This document shows positions 1 to 6,611 of a stretch of 32,294 nucleotides of DNA, piece by piece (within the stretch, counting starts at the first letter, position 1; the number at the start of each line of letters is the position of its first letter). The position numbers were made by a program, and so were the translations under genes. The notes beneath the pieces were generated by a model that saw nothing but the letters and a program-made list of their open reading frames with translations, had not been told where the DNA came from and made no database searches. The stretch comes from Candidatus Iainarchaeum sp. (lineage in GTDB: Archaea > Iainarchaeota > Iainarchaeia > Iainarchaeales > GCA-2688035), in NCBI GenBank assembly GCA_026396975.1, contig JAPLVT010000024.1, positions 1 to 32,294 of the forward strand. The letters run 5' to 3'.

Positions 1-117
1 AGCGCGGACATGCAATGGTCCAAAAAGGTGAGGGCACAAATGGAAGCGCTCTACAACGGTGTCGCGAACTCGATGGGCTACAAAAGGAAGGGAAGGTTTT
101 TTGTGAAAAAATTGTAA
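1..117 (+). CDS. C-terminal end of an unknown protein (partial)
   Basis: Reading frame 1 is open from the window edge to a TAA at 115-117 and gives 38 residues, ending in the basic tail GRFFVKKL. The tail is rich in Lys and Arg and contains an aromatic patch (ALYNG, MGYKRKG). I do not recognise a family from so short a piece. It lies on the same strand as rnz, but rnz has its own promoter, so the two need not be co-transcribed. It could be a chance open frame, although the codon use looks like that of the neighbours. Confidence 0.55.
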   Translation, partial: SADMQWSKKVRAQMEALYNGVANSMGYKRKGRFFVKKL

Positions 118-142
118 TCCGCCCGAATCGCAAGCGCAAAAC

Positions 143-155
143 CAATTAAATAACC
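143..155 (+). promoter_or_regulatory. TATA-like box of rnz
   Basis: The AT-rich stretch AATTAAATAAC is centred about 28 nt before the rnz ATG at 177. That is the archaeal TATA-to-start distance expected for a leaderless transcript. No Shine-Dalgarno-like sequence precedes the ATG, which agrees with this. Confidence 0.55.
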
Positions 156-176
156 TTTTCCTTTTACTGTTAAGTT

Positions 177-1085
177 ATGGCGATAAGGCTGGTTGTTTTG
201 GGGACAAGCTGCAGCAATCCGACTGTTGAAAGAAACCTCACAGCCGTGGCACTGCAGTTTGACGGAAACTGGTTTTTGTTCGACTGCCCCGAGGGAACGC
301 AGCGGCAGATGATGAAATCAGGCGTGAGCTATATGCGGGTGCACAGCATTTTCCTCTCGCACTTTCACGCAGACCATGTGCTCGGGCTGCCTGGGCTGGT
401 TGCGACAATGGCAATGCATGGGAGAGACGCGCCGCTGAATGTTTTCGGCCCAAAGGGAGTGAAAGAAGAGATAAAAAAAGTGCTTGGCTTGGCGCTGATG
501 AAATGCAACTTTGAGGTGCGCGTGAAAGAATGCGGAAGGGGAAAAGCGCTTGAAGGCGAAAAATTCACTGTAAGCGGAGTTCCGCTCAAGCACGGAGTGC
601 CATGCATCGGCTGGGTCTTCAAGGAAAAGGACAAGGAGGGAACTTTCCAGCGCGAAAAAGCCCTCAAGCTTGGAATACCGGAGGGGCCGCTCTGGAGCAG
701 GCTGCAGCACGGAAAAGAAGTTACAGCCAACGGCAAGGCATTCAAGCCCGAGCAGGTGATGGACTACAGCAAGGGGCGCGAGGGAAAAAAAATCAGCATT
801 GTTCTGGACACGCTGCCGAGCGACAGCTATTTCGACGCCATAGAAAAAAGCGACGTGCTTGTGCACGAAGCGGCTTTTTTGGACAAGCACATTTCGCGGG
901 CGAAGGAAACAAAGCACTCAACAGCGAAGCAGGCGGCATGGGTAGCGGCGCAAACAAAGGCGAAAAAGCTCATTTTGGTGCACATCTCCCCGCGCTACAA
1001 GAAAAACTCCGAAGTTGAGAACGAGGCGCGCCAGGAATTCGGCGAGGTTTCTGTCCCGGAAGATCTCGCTGTTTTTGACGTTTGA
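177..1085 (+). CDS. rnz: Ribonuclease Z (tRNA 3'-end processing), short form
   Basis: This is a metallo-beta-lactamase-fold endonuclease that cuts pre-tRNA just after the discriminator base, so that CCA can be added. At 302 residues it has the usual length of the short tRNase Z form. The signature metal motif SHFHADH is at residues 61-67, following the N-terminal motif LGTSCSNPTVERN. Further metal-site blocks are visible: LKHGVPCIGWVF in the middle, VLDTLPS with a downstream HEAAF, and HISPRY near the C-terminus. The ATG start is supported by a TATA-like box about 28 nt upstream. The MFS transporter follows closely on the same strand and may share the transcript. Assignment is firm; substrate range is taken from the family. 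Confidence 0.95.
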   Translation: MAIRLVVLGTSCSNPTVERNLTAVALQFDGNWFLFDCPEGTQRQMMKSGVSYMRVHSIFLSHFHADHVLGLPGLVATMAMHGRDAPLNVFGPKGVKEEIKKVLGLALMKCNFEVRVKECGRGKALEGEKFTVSGVPLKHGVPCIGWVFKEKDKEGTFQREKALKLGIPEGPLWSRLQHGKEVTANGKAFKPEQVMDYSKGREGKKISIVLDTLPSDSYFDAIEKSDVLVHEAAFLDKHISRAKETKHSTAKQAAWVAAQTKAKKLILVHISPRYKKNSEVENEARQEFGEVSVPEDLAVFDV

Positions 1086-1111
1086 AGGCAGCGCGCGCCG
1101 CTGGTGTTTTG

Positions 1112-2299
1112 ATGGTTTCAAGGGAACAGCTGCAAGTTTTCGCGCTTCCGAACATTCTTTTTTTCGGGCAAATCTGCGCCTTCCAGCTGTTCTTCATGTT
1201 CATCCCGATCCACCTGCGCGACATCGGGCTGGCGAACTGGCAGATCGGCGTCCTGATGGGGCTTTTGCCCGTGACAGCGATCCTTCTCTCTGTGCCGTTC
1301 GGGATTTTCAGCGACAGGATTGTGCCGAAGCACATGGTGGTTGTTTCGCTCCTGTTAATGGCTGTTTTCACCGCGCTCCTCGGCAGCACTGCCGCATTTT
1401 CGGCGCTGCTCGTGGTGTTCCTTATTGGGGGAACCGCACGGAACCTTTTCTTTGTCAGCCTTTACTCGCTATACTACAAAACAATCGGCGAAAAAAACAA
1501 AAGCAGGAAGATAGCGCTCGCGGAAATAAGCAGGGTGGTCGCATACGGAATAGGCCCTTTTGCGGGAGGGGCGCTGCTCGCAACGCTGGCTTTCAGCGCG
1601 CTGTTCGGAATAGCATTCCTCGCGGTGATTCCGCTGATACTTCTTGCGTTGATGCTGAAGAGAACGAAAGGCGCTTTCACTCCGCTCTCGGAGTACAAAA
1701 AGGATTTCAAGAACAGCCGGTTCCTGCTTGTTTTCGCGGCATACTTTTTCCTCGCGCTTCACTTCGGTGCGGAAGACACTGTGCACGCGCTTTTCCTTGA
1801 GCATACCGTGGGGCTCTCTTTCCAGGAGATTGGATTTGTATTCCTTTGGATAGCGGCTGTCCTTGTCTGCTTTAATATCATCGGGGCTTTCGCGCTTGGC
1901 AGGGGGCGCGGAATAAAATGGATTCTTCTCGCGGGGCTTGCGGCTTCGGCAATCGGGAACATGATTTACCTCTGGAGCTTTTCCCTGCCGATGGTGCTGC
2001 TCAGCAGGCTTGTGCATGAGGGCGGCGACGCTGCCGCGATTCTCTCAATAATGGTTGTGACGCCGAGCCTCACCCGCACTGAAAGGGTCGGCGGCGCGTT
2101 AGGCACAATAACACTGGCTTCATACTCTGGCTCGCTTATAGGCGCGCTGATATCCGGCTTTTCCGCCGACGCGTACGGATACGCGATGCCATTTGCAATA
2201 ACCGGCGCCGCACTGCTGGTGCCGCTGGTTATCTTCGCCTCGATGTTCGCGGCGCGCGGCAAAAAGAATAAAAGCGGCGGGGGAATAATGTTAGCATGA
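1112..2299 (+). CDS. Major facilitator superfamily transporter, substrate unknown
   Basis: This is a polytopic membrane protein of about 395 residues with about twelve hydrophobic segments. It has an MFS motif-A-like loop (GIFSDRIVPK) between the second and third helices, and a second half of similar layout. A basic tail (ARGKKNKSGGG) ends the protein, as expected for a cytoplasmic C-terminus. The frame opens earlier at a TTG at 1082, overlapping the rnz stop. I chose the ATG at 1112 because GGTG precedes it by 5 nt and the conserved-looking sequence starts there. It is probably translated from the rnz transcript. The sequence does not reveal the substrate. Confidence 0.85.
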   Translation: MVSREQLQVFALPNILFFGQICAFQLFFMFIPIHLRDIGLANWQIGVLMGLLPVTAILLSVPFGIFSDRIVPKHMVVVSLLLMAVFTALLGSTAAFSALLVVFLIGGTARNLFFVSLYSLYYKTIGEKNKSRKIALAEISRVVAYGIGPFAGGALLATLAFSALFGIAFLAVIPLILLALMLKRTKGAFTPLSEYKKDFKNSRFLLVFAAYFFLALHFGAEDTVHALFLEHTVGLSFQEIGFVFLWIAAVLVCFNIIGAFALGRGRGIKWILLAGLAASAIGNMIYLWSFSLPMVLLSRLVHEGGDAAAILSIMVVTPSLTRTERVGGALGTITLASYSGSLIGALISGFSADAYGYAMPFAITGAALLVPLVIFASMFAARGKKNKSGGGIMLA

Positions 2300-2348
2300 A
2301 GGAAATTGCTTCAGCCTGGCAGGAAATGCCCACAACAGAGGGGCCGGC

Positions 2349-3074
2349 ATGAAGGCAGTTGTTCTTGCAGCAGGCCAGGGCGTTCGGATGCTTCCGCTGA
2401 CGCAGGATAAGCCGAAGGCGCTTGTTGAGCTGAACGGCAAGTCGCTGCTCTGGCACGTGCTGAGTTCCCTTTCGAGGGCGCGAGTTAGCGAAACAATCAT
2501 TGTGGTTGGATTCAGGGGGGAAATGGTGAAGGAAAAATTCGGTTCGCGTTTCGGAAAAATGAAGTTACGGTATGTTGTGCAGAACGTTGCGATGGGAACA
2601 GGCCACGCTCTCTTCCAGGCGCGCAAAATCGCGAAAGGCAGGTTTCTTGTGGGCTACTGTGATGCCATTGTGGAGCCTGGGCTATGGAAAAAGCTTTCCG
2701 GCGTGAAGGGAAAGGACGCTGTCGCGGCGCTGCGCAGGGAAGAGCATCCCGAGCGCTTCGGCGTCGCGCTTGTGAGCGGAAAAAAGCTTGAGGCGATTGT
2801 TGAAAAGCCCGCTGAGAACCTGAAAAGCAATTTGGTGAACGTCGGCGCTTATTTGTTCAGCGAAAAAATCTTTCCCGCGCTCGAAAAAATAAAGATGAGC
2901 AGCAGGAACGAGTTCGAGCTCACGGACGCGATTAACGCGCTTGCGGCAGCCGGAAAAGCAGGCTTCGTATTGTACGAAGGAAAGTGCCTTGACATCGGGA
3001 CAATTGAGGACTTGAAAGCGGCCGCCGAAAGCGGGAAAAATAGGCTGCGCGATGCAGAAAAAGAAAAAAATTAA
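2349..3074 (+). CDS. Sugar-phosphate nucleotidyltransferase (GalU/RfbA/GlmU-like)
   Basis: This protein belongs to the NTP-transferase family that joins a nucleoside triphosphate to a sugar-1-phosphate, giving an NDP-sugar and pyrophosphate for glycan synthesis. The N-terminus carries the nucleotide-binding signature, AAGQGVRMLPLT followed by DKPKAL at about residues 7-24. GYCDAIVE near residue 106 holds the metal-binding Asp position, and VEKP and NVGAYLF blocks follow. At 241 residues it is only the catalytic domain, with no left-handed beta-helix acetyltransferase module, so a bifunctional GlmU-type enzyme is excluded. Glucose-, mannose- or GlcNAc-1-phosphate specificity cannot be told apart here. 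GAGGGG lies upstream of the ATG, suggesting translation from the upstream transcript. Confidence 0.85.
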   Translation: MKAVVLAAGQGVRMLPLTQDKPKALVELNGKSLLWHVLSSLSRARVSETIIVVGFRGEMVKEKFGSRFGKMKLRYVVQNVAMGTGHALFQARKIAKGRFLVGYCDAIVEPGLWKKLSGVKGKDAVAALRREEHPERFGVALVSGKKLEAIVEKPAENLKSNLVNVGAYLFSEKIFPALEKIKMSSRNEFELTDAINALAAAGKAGFVLYEGKCLDIGTIEDLKAAAESGKNRLRDAEKEKN

Positions 3075-3080
3075 TAAACT
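3071..3080 (+). promoter_or_regulatory. TATA-like box for the small membrane protein at 3102
   Basis: TTAATAAACT lies directly after the preceding stop codon and is centred about 27 nt before the ATG at 3102. The spacing suggests a leaderless transcript. Confidence 0.45.
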
Positions 3081-3101
3081 AGTTCGCTCCTTTTTTTGCC
3101 T

Positions 3102-3293
3102 ATGAAATTCTTCCAGGGTTTCTTCGCACTGCTCGCGATCGCGGGAGCGATTTTCTACGCGGCGTTCAACTTCATTGCAGAGGGGATAGCGCACGCGGCA
3201 GTGATTGCGGCAGGCGGCTTTGTGCTTGCGCTCGACATTTTCGCTTTCGCTGTATGGTTCGTGAACTGGAGGTACTACCCTGAAAAGAGATAG
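3102..3293 (+). CDS. Small two-helix membrane protein, unknown function
   Basis: This encodes 63 residues with two hydrophobic segments (about residues 4-25 and 31-53) and a short basic tail ending YYPEKR. I do not recognise a family. A TTG two codons upstream (3096) is in frame, but the ATG is preferred because the TATA-like box at 3071-3080 is the right distance away. The gene converges with the UPF0173 gene, whose stop lies only 27 nt downstream. Coding status rests on the promoter and the membrane-protein composition. Confidence 0.65.
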   Translation: MKFFQGFFALLAIAGAIFYAAFNFIAEGIAHAAVIAAGGFVLALDIFAFAVWFVNWRYYPEKR

Positions 3294-3320
3294 AAACAAT
3301 CTGCTGGGGCCTGCTTTTTT

Positions 3321-4010
3321 TTACTTAAAGCTGAAGCTCTGCCCGGGCTTGAGGATAATAGGCTTTGTTTTCAAAATGCTTTTTTCTATTTTCTGCTTGA
3401 ACTCTTTCGGGTCCTGCTCTATCATCTTGAAAGTGTTGTAGTGCATCGGCACCGCGAAGCGCGGCTTCATTGTTTTAACGGCTTTCACTGCGTCGACGAC
3501 ATCCATTGTGTAGGTGCCGCCGATCGGAAGAAGAGCGACATCCGGGCTCAGGGTCGCGAAATCGTCTATGAGATCTGTGTCGCCGGCGTGGAAAACGCTT
3601 CTGCCGCCGTACGAAACCAGAAAGCCGAGCGGATAGAATGCCTGCGGGTGGTGGACGGCGATCGCCTTTACGCCAATGCCCCTGAGGTTGATGCTGTCGT
3701 TCATTCCAACCGCGTGCAGCTGGTGCTTGCCGAGGTTGAATTCCTGCAGCACCGTTTGCGATGCTACAACGCAGCTGTTGTTTTTCTTCGCGATTTTTTC
3801 TACCAAATCCTTGTCGAAGTGGTCGAAGTGCTCGTGGGAAATCAAAATAAGGTCGATGTTTTTGAAATCGCTCTCTTTCGCAGCGGTTGGCACAAGGCGC
3901 TTGAAGGATGACTCCTTGCAGCTATTCGAAACATACGGGTCGAAAAGAACAGCCTTGTCGCCGAAGGCCAGCTTAAAGAAACTATGGCCGAAGTACTGAA
4001 CAGAAGGCAC
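3321..4010 (-). CDS. UPF0173-type metal-dependent hydrolase (MBL fold)
   Basis: This is a metallo-beta-lactamase-fold hydrolase of 229 residues, the normal length for the UPF0173 (UlaG-like) family. The metal motif HEHFDH is at residues 59-64. HAGDTD at about 141-146 supplies the bridging Asp, and VPMHYNTF near the C-terminus supplies the last His. An early GHSFFKL block is also typical. The family is widespread in archaea and bacteria but the natural substrate is unknown. The start is a GTG at 4010. An ATG upstream at 4024 is in another frame. A TATA-like box at 4045-4054 would start transcription near 4023. The gene diverges from the secreted protein at 4244, with repeat copy A between them. 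Confidence 0.9.
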   Translation of the reverse strand: MPSVQYFGHSFFKLAFGDKAVLFDPYVSNSCKESSFKRLVPTAAKESDFKNIDLILISHEHFDHFDKDLVEKIAKKNNSCVVASQTVLQEFNLGKHQLHAVGMNDSINLRGIGVKAIAVHHPQAFYPLGFLVSYGGRSVFHAGDTDLIDDFATLSPDVALLPIGGTYTMDVVDAVKAVKTMKPRFAVPMHYNTFKMIEQDPKEFKQKIEKSILKTKPIILKPGQSFSFK

Positions 4011-4044
4011 CCCAAACTACCCATATTAACTTTTCCAGCGTTTT

Positions 4045-4054
4045 GTTTAAATAA
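4045..4054 (-). promoter_or_regulatory. TATA-like box of the UPF0173 gene
   Basis: On the minus strand the sequence reads TTATTTAAAC. It would direct initiation near 4023-4020, about 10-13 nt before the GTG start. It lies just outside repeat copy A. Confidence 0.45.
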
Positions 4055-4064
4055 CCTACACCCC

Positions 4065-4222
4065 CCAGCGGAAAAAAAATCACGCTCAGGCAAGATTGAA
4101 ATCACGCCGCCTTGCAAACCTGTTGGTTTGCGAGGCCTCGTGAACCCGCTGGTTCACAAGGTCGCTACTGCTAAACACAAAAGTTCGGGAAAAAGACCAT
4201 AATAAACGCCTGCGGCGGCGTT
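4065..4222. repeat. Intergenic structured repeat, copy A (longest copy)
   Basis: One of three related intergenic sequences in the window. From the plus strand it has CCAGCGG, then a 22-nt-periodic pair of CACGC words (4081 and 4103) separated by TCAGG..AGATTGAAAT, then ACGCCGCC (4104-4111). About 100 nt later comes GCCTGCG followed by GGCGGCGT (4214-4221), which pairs with ACGCCGCC. Compared with copies B and C, bases differ in the stem but pairing is kept. Copy A is longer because two tandem hairpins fill its loop region. It lies between divergent genes, so it could form part of a 5' leader. It could be a structured RNA or a small non-autonomous mobile repeat; the sequence alone does not decide. 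Confidence 0.7.
4110..4161. repeat. Two tandem 26-nt hairpins inside repeat copy A
   Basis: Units 4110-4135 and 4136-4161 abut directly. Each folds into a near-perfect hairpin with a 4-nt loop: stem GCAAACC/GGTTTGC with loop TGTT, then GTGAACC/GGTTCAC with loop CGCT, both capped by CCT/AGG ends. The two units differ at stem positions 6 and 7 with matching changes on the other arm (C-G to T-A, and A-T to G-C). The hairpin shape has therefore been kept while the sequence changed. Confidence 0.8.
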
Positions 4223-4243
4223 TAGAAAAAAATAATAAATCTG

Positions 4244-5038
4244 ATGTGGTTATTATATGGGGTTGTTTTGAGAAAATTTTTGTTGATTGCGGGGCTTCTG
4301 CTGCTTTTGTGCGCCACGGCTTCAGCGCAGTTTTACCTGATTGACAGGCACGCGATTGAGATAACTGTTGACAGGCAGGGAAACGCTGTTGTCAGCGACA
4401 AGTTCTTCATCCAGTTCCAGAATCAGCAGCAGTTGGACGATTTCAGGGCAAAGGTTACGCAGATTGGCGTCAACATTGACGCCTGGCTGGCTTACGATGA
4501 CAGGATAAAGCCCGCAATTGGGGCAGAGAGCGACATAACTGTCAGCAAGGTTTCCTTTGTGGAAGAGCCGAGCGCTTACCTTGAGATACGCTATTCCTTG
4601 AACGATACGCTGATGGAGAAGAAAAGCGAGACAAGCAGGGTAATAGGCTATGGCATCAAGGAAAAGTTTTTCAGCGGATTTTTGGAGGGCAGCCTTTGGG
4701 TGATTCCCGCCGGAACAACAATAACAGTTATCCTTCCCGGCGGCGTGGAAGTGCTGCAGCCGGTTGAACCCGACGCCGCAACCAGCGGCAACACAATCAT
4801 GTGGAGCGGCTACAAGTACAGCAACAAGCTGACCTTGAACTACAACGAATTCAAGCAGATCGCTTCTTTCGACCTTGACAAGGCGTTACAGCAGGTAATG
4901 GAAAGCGACTTGTTCTGGGTAATTGTAGCGGTTCTGGCTGTTAGCGCGCTGCTTGGCCTCTGGAAGCGCAGGGCAATAAGCGAAAAAATAGAGCGCTACA
5001 TTGTCGAGCACAGCGACCTGCGGTCAGAAGAAGAGTAA
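4244..5038 (+). CDS. Signal-peptide, C-terminally membrane-anchored extracytoplasmic protein, unknown function
   Basis: The N-terminus carries a classical signal sequence (RKFLLIAGLLLLLCATASA, then Gln). An extracytoplasmic domain of about 190 residues, rich in beta-strand-like stretches, follows. Near residue 225-242 there is one transmembrane segment (LFWVIVAVLAVSALLGLW), then a charged cytoplasmic tail ending SDLRSEEE. I do not recognise the domain; the layout is like that of surface proteins with an Ig-like fold. The longest frame begins at ATG 4244. A TTG at 4268 would give a cleaner signal peptide and is about 30 nt downstream of the TATA-like AATAATAAAT (4231-4240), so it may be the true start. 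Repeat copy A lies immediately upstream. Confidence 0.8.
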   Translation: MWLLYGVVLRKFLLIAGLLLLLCATASAQFYLIDRHAIEITVDRQGNAVVSDKFFIQFQNQQQLDDFRAKVTQIGVNIDAWLAYDDRIKPAIGAESDITVSKVSFVEEPSAYLEIRYSLNDTLMEKKSETSRVIGYGIKEKFFSGFLEGSLWVIPAGTTITVILPGGVEVLQPVEPDAATSGNTIMWSGYKYSNKLTLNYNEFKQIASFDLDKALQQVMESDLFWVIVAVLAVSALLGLWKRRAISEKIERYIVEHSDLRSEEE

Positions 5039-5079
5039 TCCGGCTGTTCTTTTTTTGGATTTCCGCGTAAGAACAAAAG

Positions 5080-5184
5080 CCAGCGGAAAACAAATCACGC
5101 TCAGGGAAGATTGAGACCACGCTGGCGCCATTGCGACCCAAAAGCGCTTAGGGATAAGCCGATAAGAAGTGCCTGCGCCAGCGT
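5080..5184. repeat. Intergenic structured repeat, copy B
   Basis: This copy has the same order of blocks as copy A: CCAGCGG (5080-5086), CACGC at 5096 and 5118, AGATTGAGAC between them, then ACGCTGGCGC (5119-5128). The distal part is GCCTGCG overlapping GCGCCAGCGT (5175-5184), a perfect 10-bp complement of the proximal arm. An inner hairpin GCTTA-GGGA-TAAGC is also visible (5147-5160). Against copy C, one stem pair is T-A here and C-G there. It lies between the 3' ends of two convergent genes, so here it is not a 5' leader. Confidence 0.7.
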
Positions 5185-5311
5185 TGCATTGGTGGGAGAC
5201 GCGAGCCCGCGGCAGAGGGTTCTTTGCGGAGCCCGCGCCCCTAACAATCCCTTATTTTGCAATAAGCGCGCGAAACAAAAATTCTGTGTTCCAAGACATG
5301 CGGAAAACCTT
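5185..5311. other. Intergenic stretch with no recognised gene
   Basis: No convincing frame or RNA gene is seen between repeat copy B and the end of the 56-residue gene. The word GAGCCCGCG occurs twice (about 5202 and 5230). TTTGCAATAAGCGCG (about 5257-5271) nearly repeats the sequence at the 3' end of the neighbouring gene (about 5317-5331). Confidence 0.5.
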
Positions 5312-5482
5312 TCACTTTGCAATAAGCGTGTAGACCAAAAACGCGAGGACGACAAAGCCAAGCGGGCTGAACAGCACGCCGAACTGCGGCGTTATGCCGA
5401 GGAAAAGCGCGCCTGCGAACAAGAGCAGCATTATTGCCGCTGAGTAAACAACGGAATCGAAGATCGCCCTGAACCTACCCAT
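5312..5482 (-). CDS. Small two-helix membrane protein (56 aa), last gene of the small-membrane-protein operon
   Basis: This is a short frame reading MGRFRAIFDSVVYSAAIMLL at its start and ending with VYTLIAK. It has two hydrophobic segments with a short loop (about residues 11-30 and 36-54). GTGAGG lies 5 nt before the ATG, a good ribosome binding site for a distal operon gene. The upstream neighbour on the same strand stops at 5546, leaving a 63-nt gap. I do not recognise a family. Codon use and the strong binding site support coding. Confidence 0.7.
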   Translation of the reverse strand: MGRFRAIFDSVVYSAAIMLLLFAGALFLGITPQFGVLFSPLGFVVLAFLVYTLIAK

Positions 5483-5545
5483 TTTTCCTCACACCCCAGA
5501 AAATGCTTTCCATGCAGGAACTCCCCTTGAATTCAAACATTTTTC

Positions 5546-5905
5546 TTACCCCAAGAAACTGAAATAAAACGTGTTGATGAAGCTGAGCGCCATCAGCAGG
5601 AAAGTTACTATTATCGCGAAGCGCTTCTGCACCCACCCGCCTTCCGGGAAGAACAGACCGACGAACAACTGCACGGGCAACGCGATTATGAACGGCACCA
5701 GAATCCAGCCGGCGAGATTAAGGATATCGGAGAAAGCGTAAAGCAGTCCGACTATTGCAAGGAAGTGCCAGACCGGCTTGTGGCCTTTTTCTGCGATTAT
5801 CACAAAGGCAGCGAAAGCGAAAAGCCAGTGCAGGTTGTTCATTATAAGCCCTGCTATCCAATTAAGGTCGAAGGACAACAGATGCGAAAGGAATTCAACC
5901 AGCAT
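5546..5905 (-). CDS. Membrane protein (119 aa), paralogue of the operon's first gene
   Basis: This is a four-helix membrane protein of unknown function. Its N-terminal third matches that of the protein at 6100-6465: LSFDLNWIAGLIMNNLHWLF here and LSFDFVWIASLIMGNLHWLF there, followed in both by AFAA. The rest diverges but keeps the same helix spacing. The ATG at 5905 lies only 6 nt after the upstream gene's TGA, so the two are translationally close. An internal Gly-Trp (PEGGWVQKR) interrupts helices 3 and 4. The paralogy suggests duplication within the operon and perhaps a hetero-oligomer, but no function is known to me. Confidence 0.8.
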   Translation of the reverse strand: MLVEFLSHLLSFDLNWIAGLIMNNLHWLFAFAAFVIIAEKGHKPVWHFLAIVGLLYAFSDILNLAGWILVPFIIALPVQLFVGLFFPEGGWVQKRFAIIVTFLLMALSFINTFYFSFLG

Positions 5906-5911
5906 TTTTCA

Positions 5912-6094
5912 TCACTCGTAAGTAACAAGGTTTATTTCAAAAATCCCCATTCCAAGCAACAGCATCAGGCCTGCAAGCGTCAGCATTTCCGGGCCGAAAA
6001 CAGGCATACCAGCGCTTCCCGCCATGCTTGCGAAAATGAAAATGAAGAAAGTGAACATCACTCCGAAAACCGCTTTCTTGAACCAGCGCGCCAT
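5912..6094 (-). CDS. Small two-helix membrane protein (60 aa), second gene of the operon
   Basis: It starts MARWFKKAVFGVMF and has two hydrophobic segments with a Gly-Pro-containing linker (PVFGPEML). The frame extends upstream to a GTG at 6103. The ATG at 6094 is preferred because GAGGTG sits 6 nt before it (plus-strand 6101-6106), and that GTG is itself part of the binding site. The binding site overlaps the TGA of the upstream gene, indicating coupled translation. The family is not recognised. The basic N-terminus should be cytoplasmic. Confidence 0.75.
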   Translation of the reverse strand: MARWFKKAVFGVMFTFFIFIFASMAGSAGMPVFGPEMLTLAGLMLLLGMGIFEINLVTYE

Positions 6095-6099
6095 TTTTT

Positions 6100-6465
6100 T
6101 CACCTCATAAAAAAATTGTATGCGACAAGCAGAACCAGGAACTGCAGTTCGCTGACTATCACTAGGTGCTTGCTAAGCGACGGGACGCTCTCGGCAAAAG
6201 CAAGCGCCGCAATTTTTGTAATATAGTAAATCGAAAGGAAGCCGCCGACAAAAACAACCCAGCCGCTTATGCTTTCGAAGTCAACCCAAGTCCAGGCGAC
6301 AACTGAAAGCAAAAAAGTGCCGACAGCAATCTTCTTCCACTTGTCGCCGAAAAAGAAAGCGCAGCAGGCGGCAAAAGCAAAAAGCCAGTGAAGATTGCCC
6401 ATGATAAGCGAGGCTATCCACACAAAGTCAAACGACAGCACATGGTAAGCAAACTCGAAAAACAT
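6100..6465 (-). CDS. Membrane protein (121 aa), first gene of the small-membrane-protein operon
   Basis: This is a four-helix protein paralogous to the one at 5546-5905 through its N-terminal block (HVLSFDFVWIASLIMGNLHW). The frame opens at a GTG at 6489, but the ATG at 6465 aligns with the paralogue's start and follows a purine-rich GGCAGAGG. It contains an additional Trp-rich segment (AWTWVDFESISGW). As the promoter-proximal gene it may set expression of the three downstream genes. No catalytic motif is visible, so a structural or scaffold role in the membrane is as likely as transport. Confidence 0.8.
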   Translation of the reverse strand: MFFEFAYHVLSFDFVWIASLIMGNLHWLFAFAACCAFFFGDKWKKIAVGTFLLSVVAWTWVDFESISGWVVFVGGFLSIYYITKIAALAFAESVPSLSKHLVIVSELQFLVLLVAYNFFMR

Positions 6466-6496
6466 CCTCTGCCCTCTGCCGCAGCACACGGGCTGC

Positions 6497-6546
6497 TTAT
6501 ATTAATTGGCGGGCAGGGAATATATAAATGTAACTACATATAGTTA
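6497..6546 (-). promoter_or_regulatory. Promoter of the small-membrane-protein operon with an upstream inverted repeat
   Basis: On the minus strand TTTATATA (6521-6528) is a strong TATA-like box. A second weaker one (ATTAATATAA, about 6497-6506) lies closer to the gene. Directly upstream of the strong box is the inverted repeat TAACTA-CATA-TAGTTA (6531-6546), where an archaeal activator or a TFB-adjacent regulator could bind. Initiation from the strong box would leave a leader of about 30 nt. Confidence 0.5.
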
Positions 6547-6611
6547 ACGTGTTAATTTAGGGTTATTTTTGCCCAAAAAAACACTCCCGACGGAAAGCCC
6601 CTAAAACGGGT

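Noticed and set aside
4091..4107. AGATTGAAA in the intergenic repeats looks like the end of many CRISPR repeats
   Set aside because: There is no array: the copies are single, widely separated and not spaced by unique spacers, and no cas gene is in the window.
3984..4202. 72-residue plus-strand frame through repeat copy A
   Set aside because: It begins inside the UPF0173 gene and its second half is the hairpin pair, so the frame is incidental.
5111..5443. 110-residue plus-strand frame across repeat copy B
   Set aside because: It runs through the repeat and antisense to the 56-aa gene, is very rich in Arg/Ala/Glu, and has no upstream start signal.
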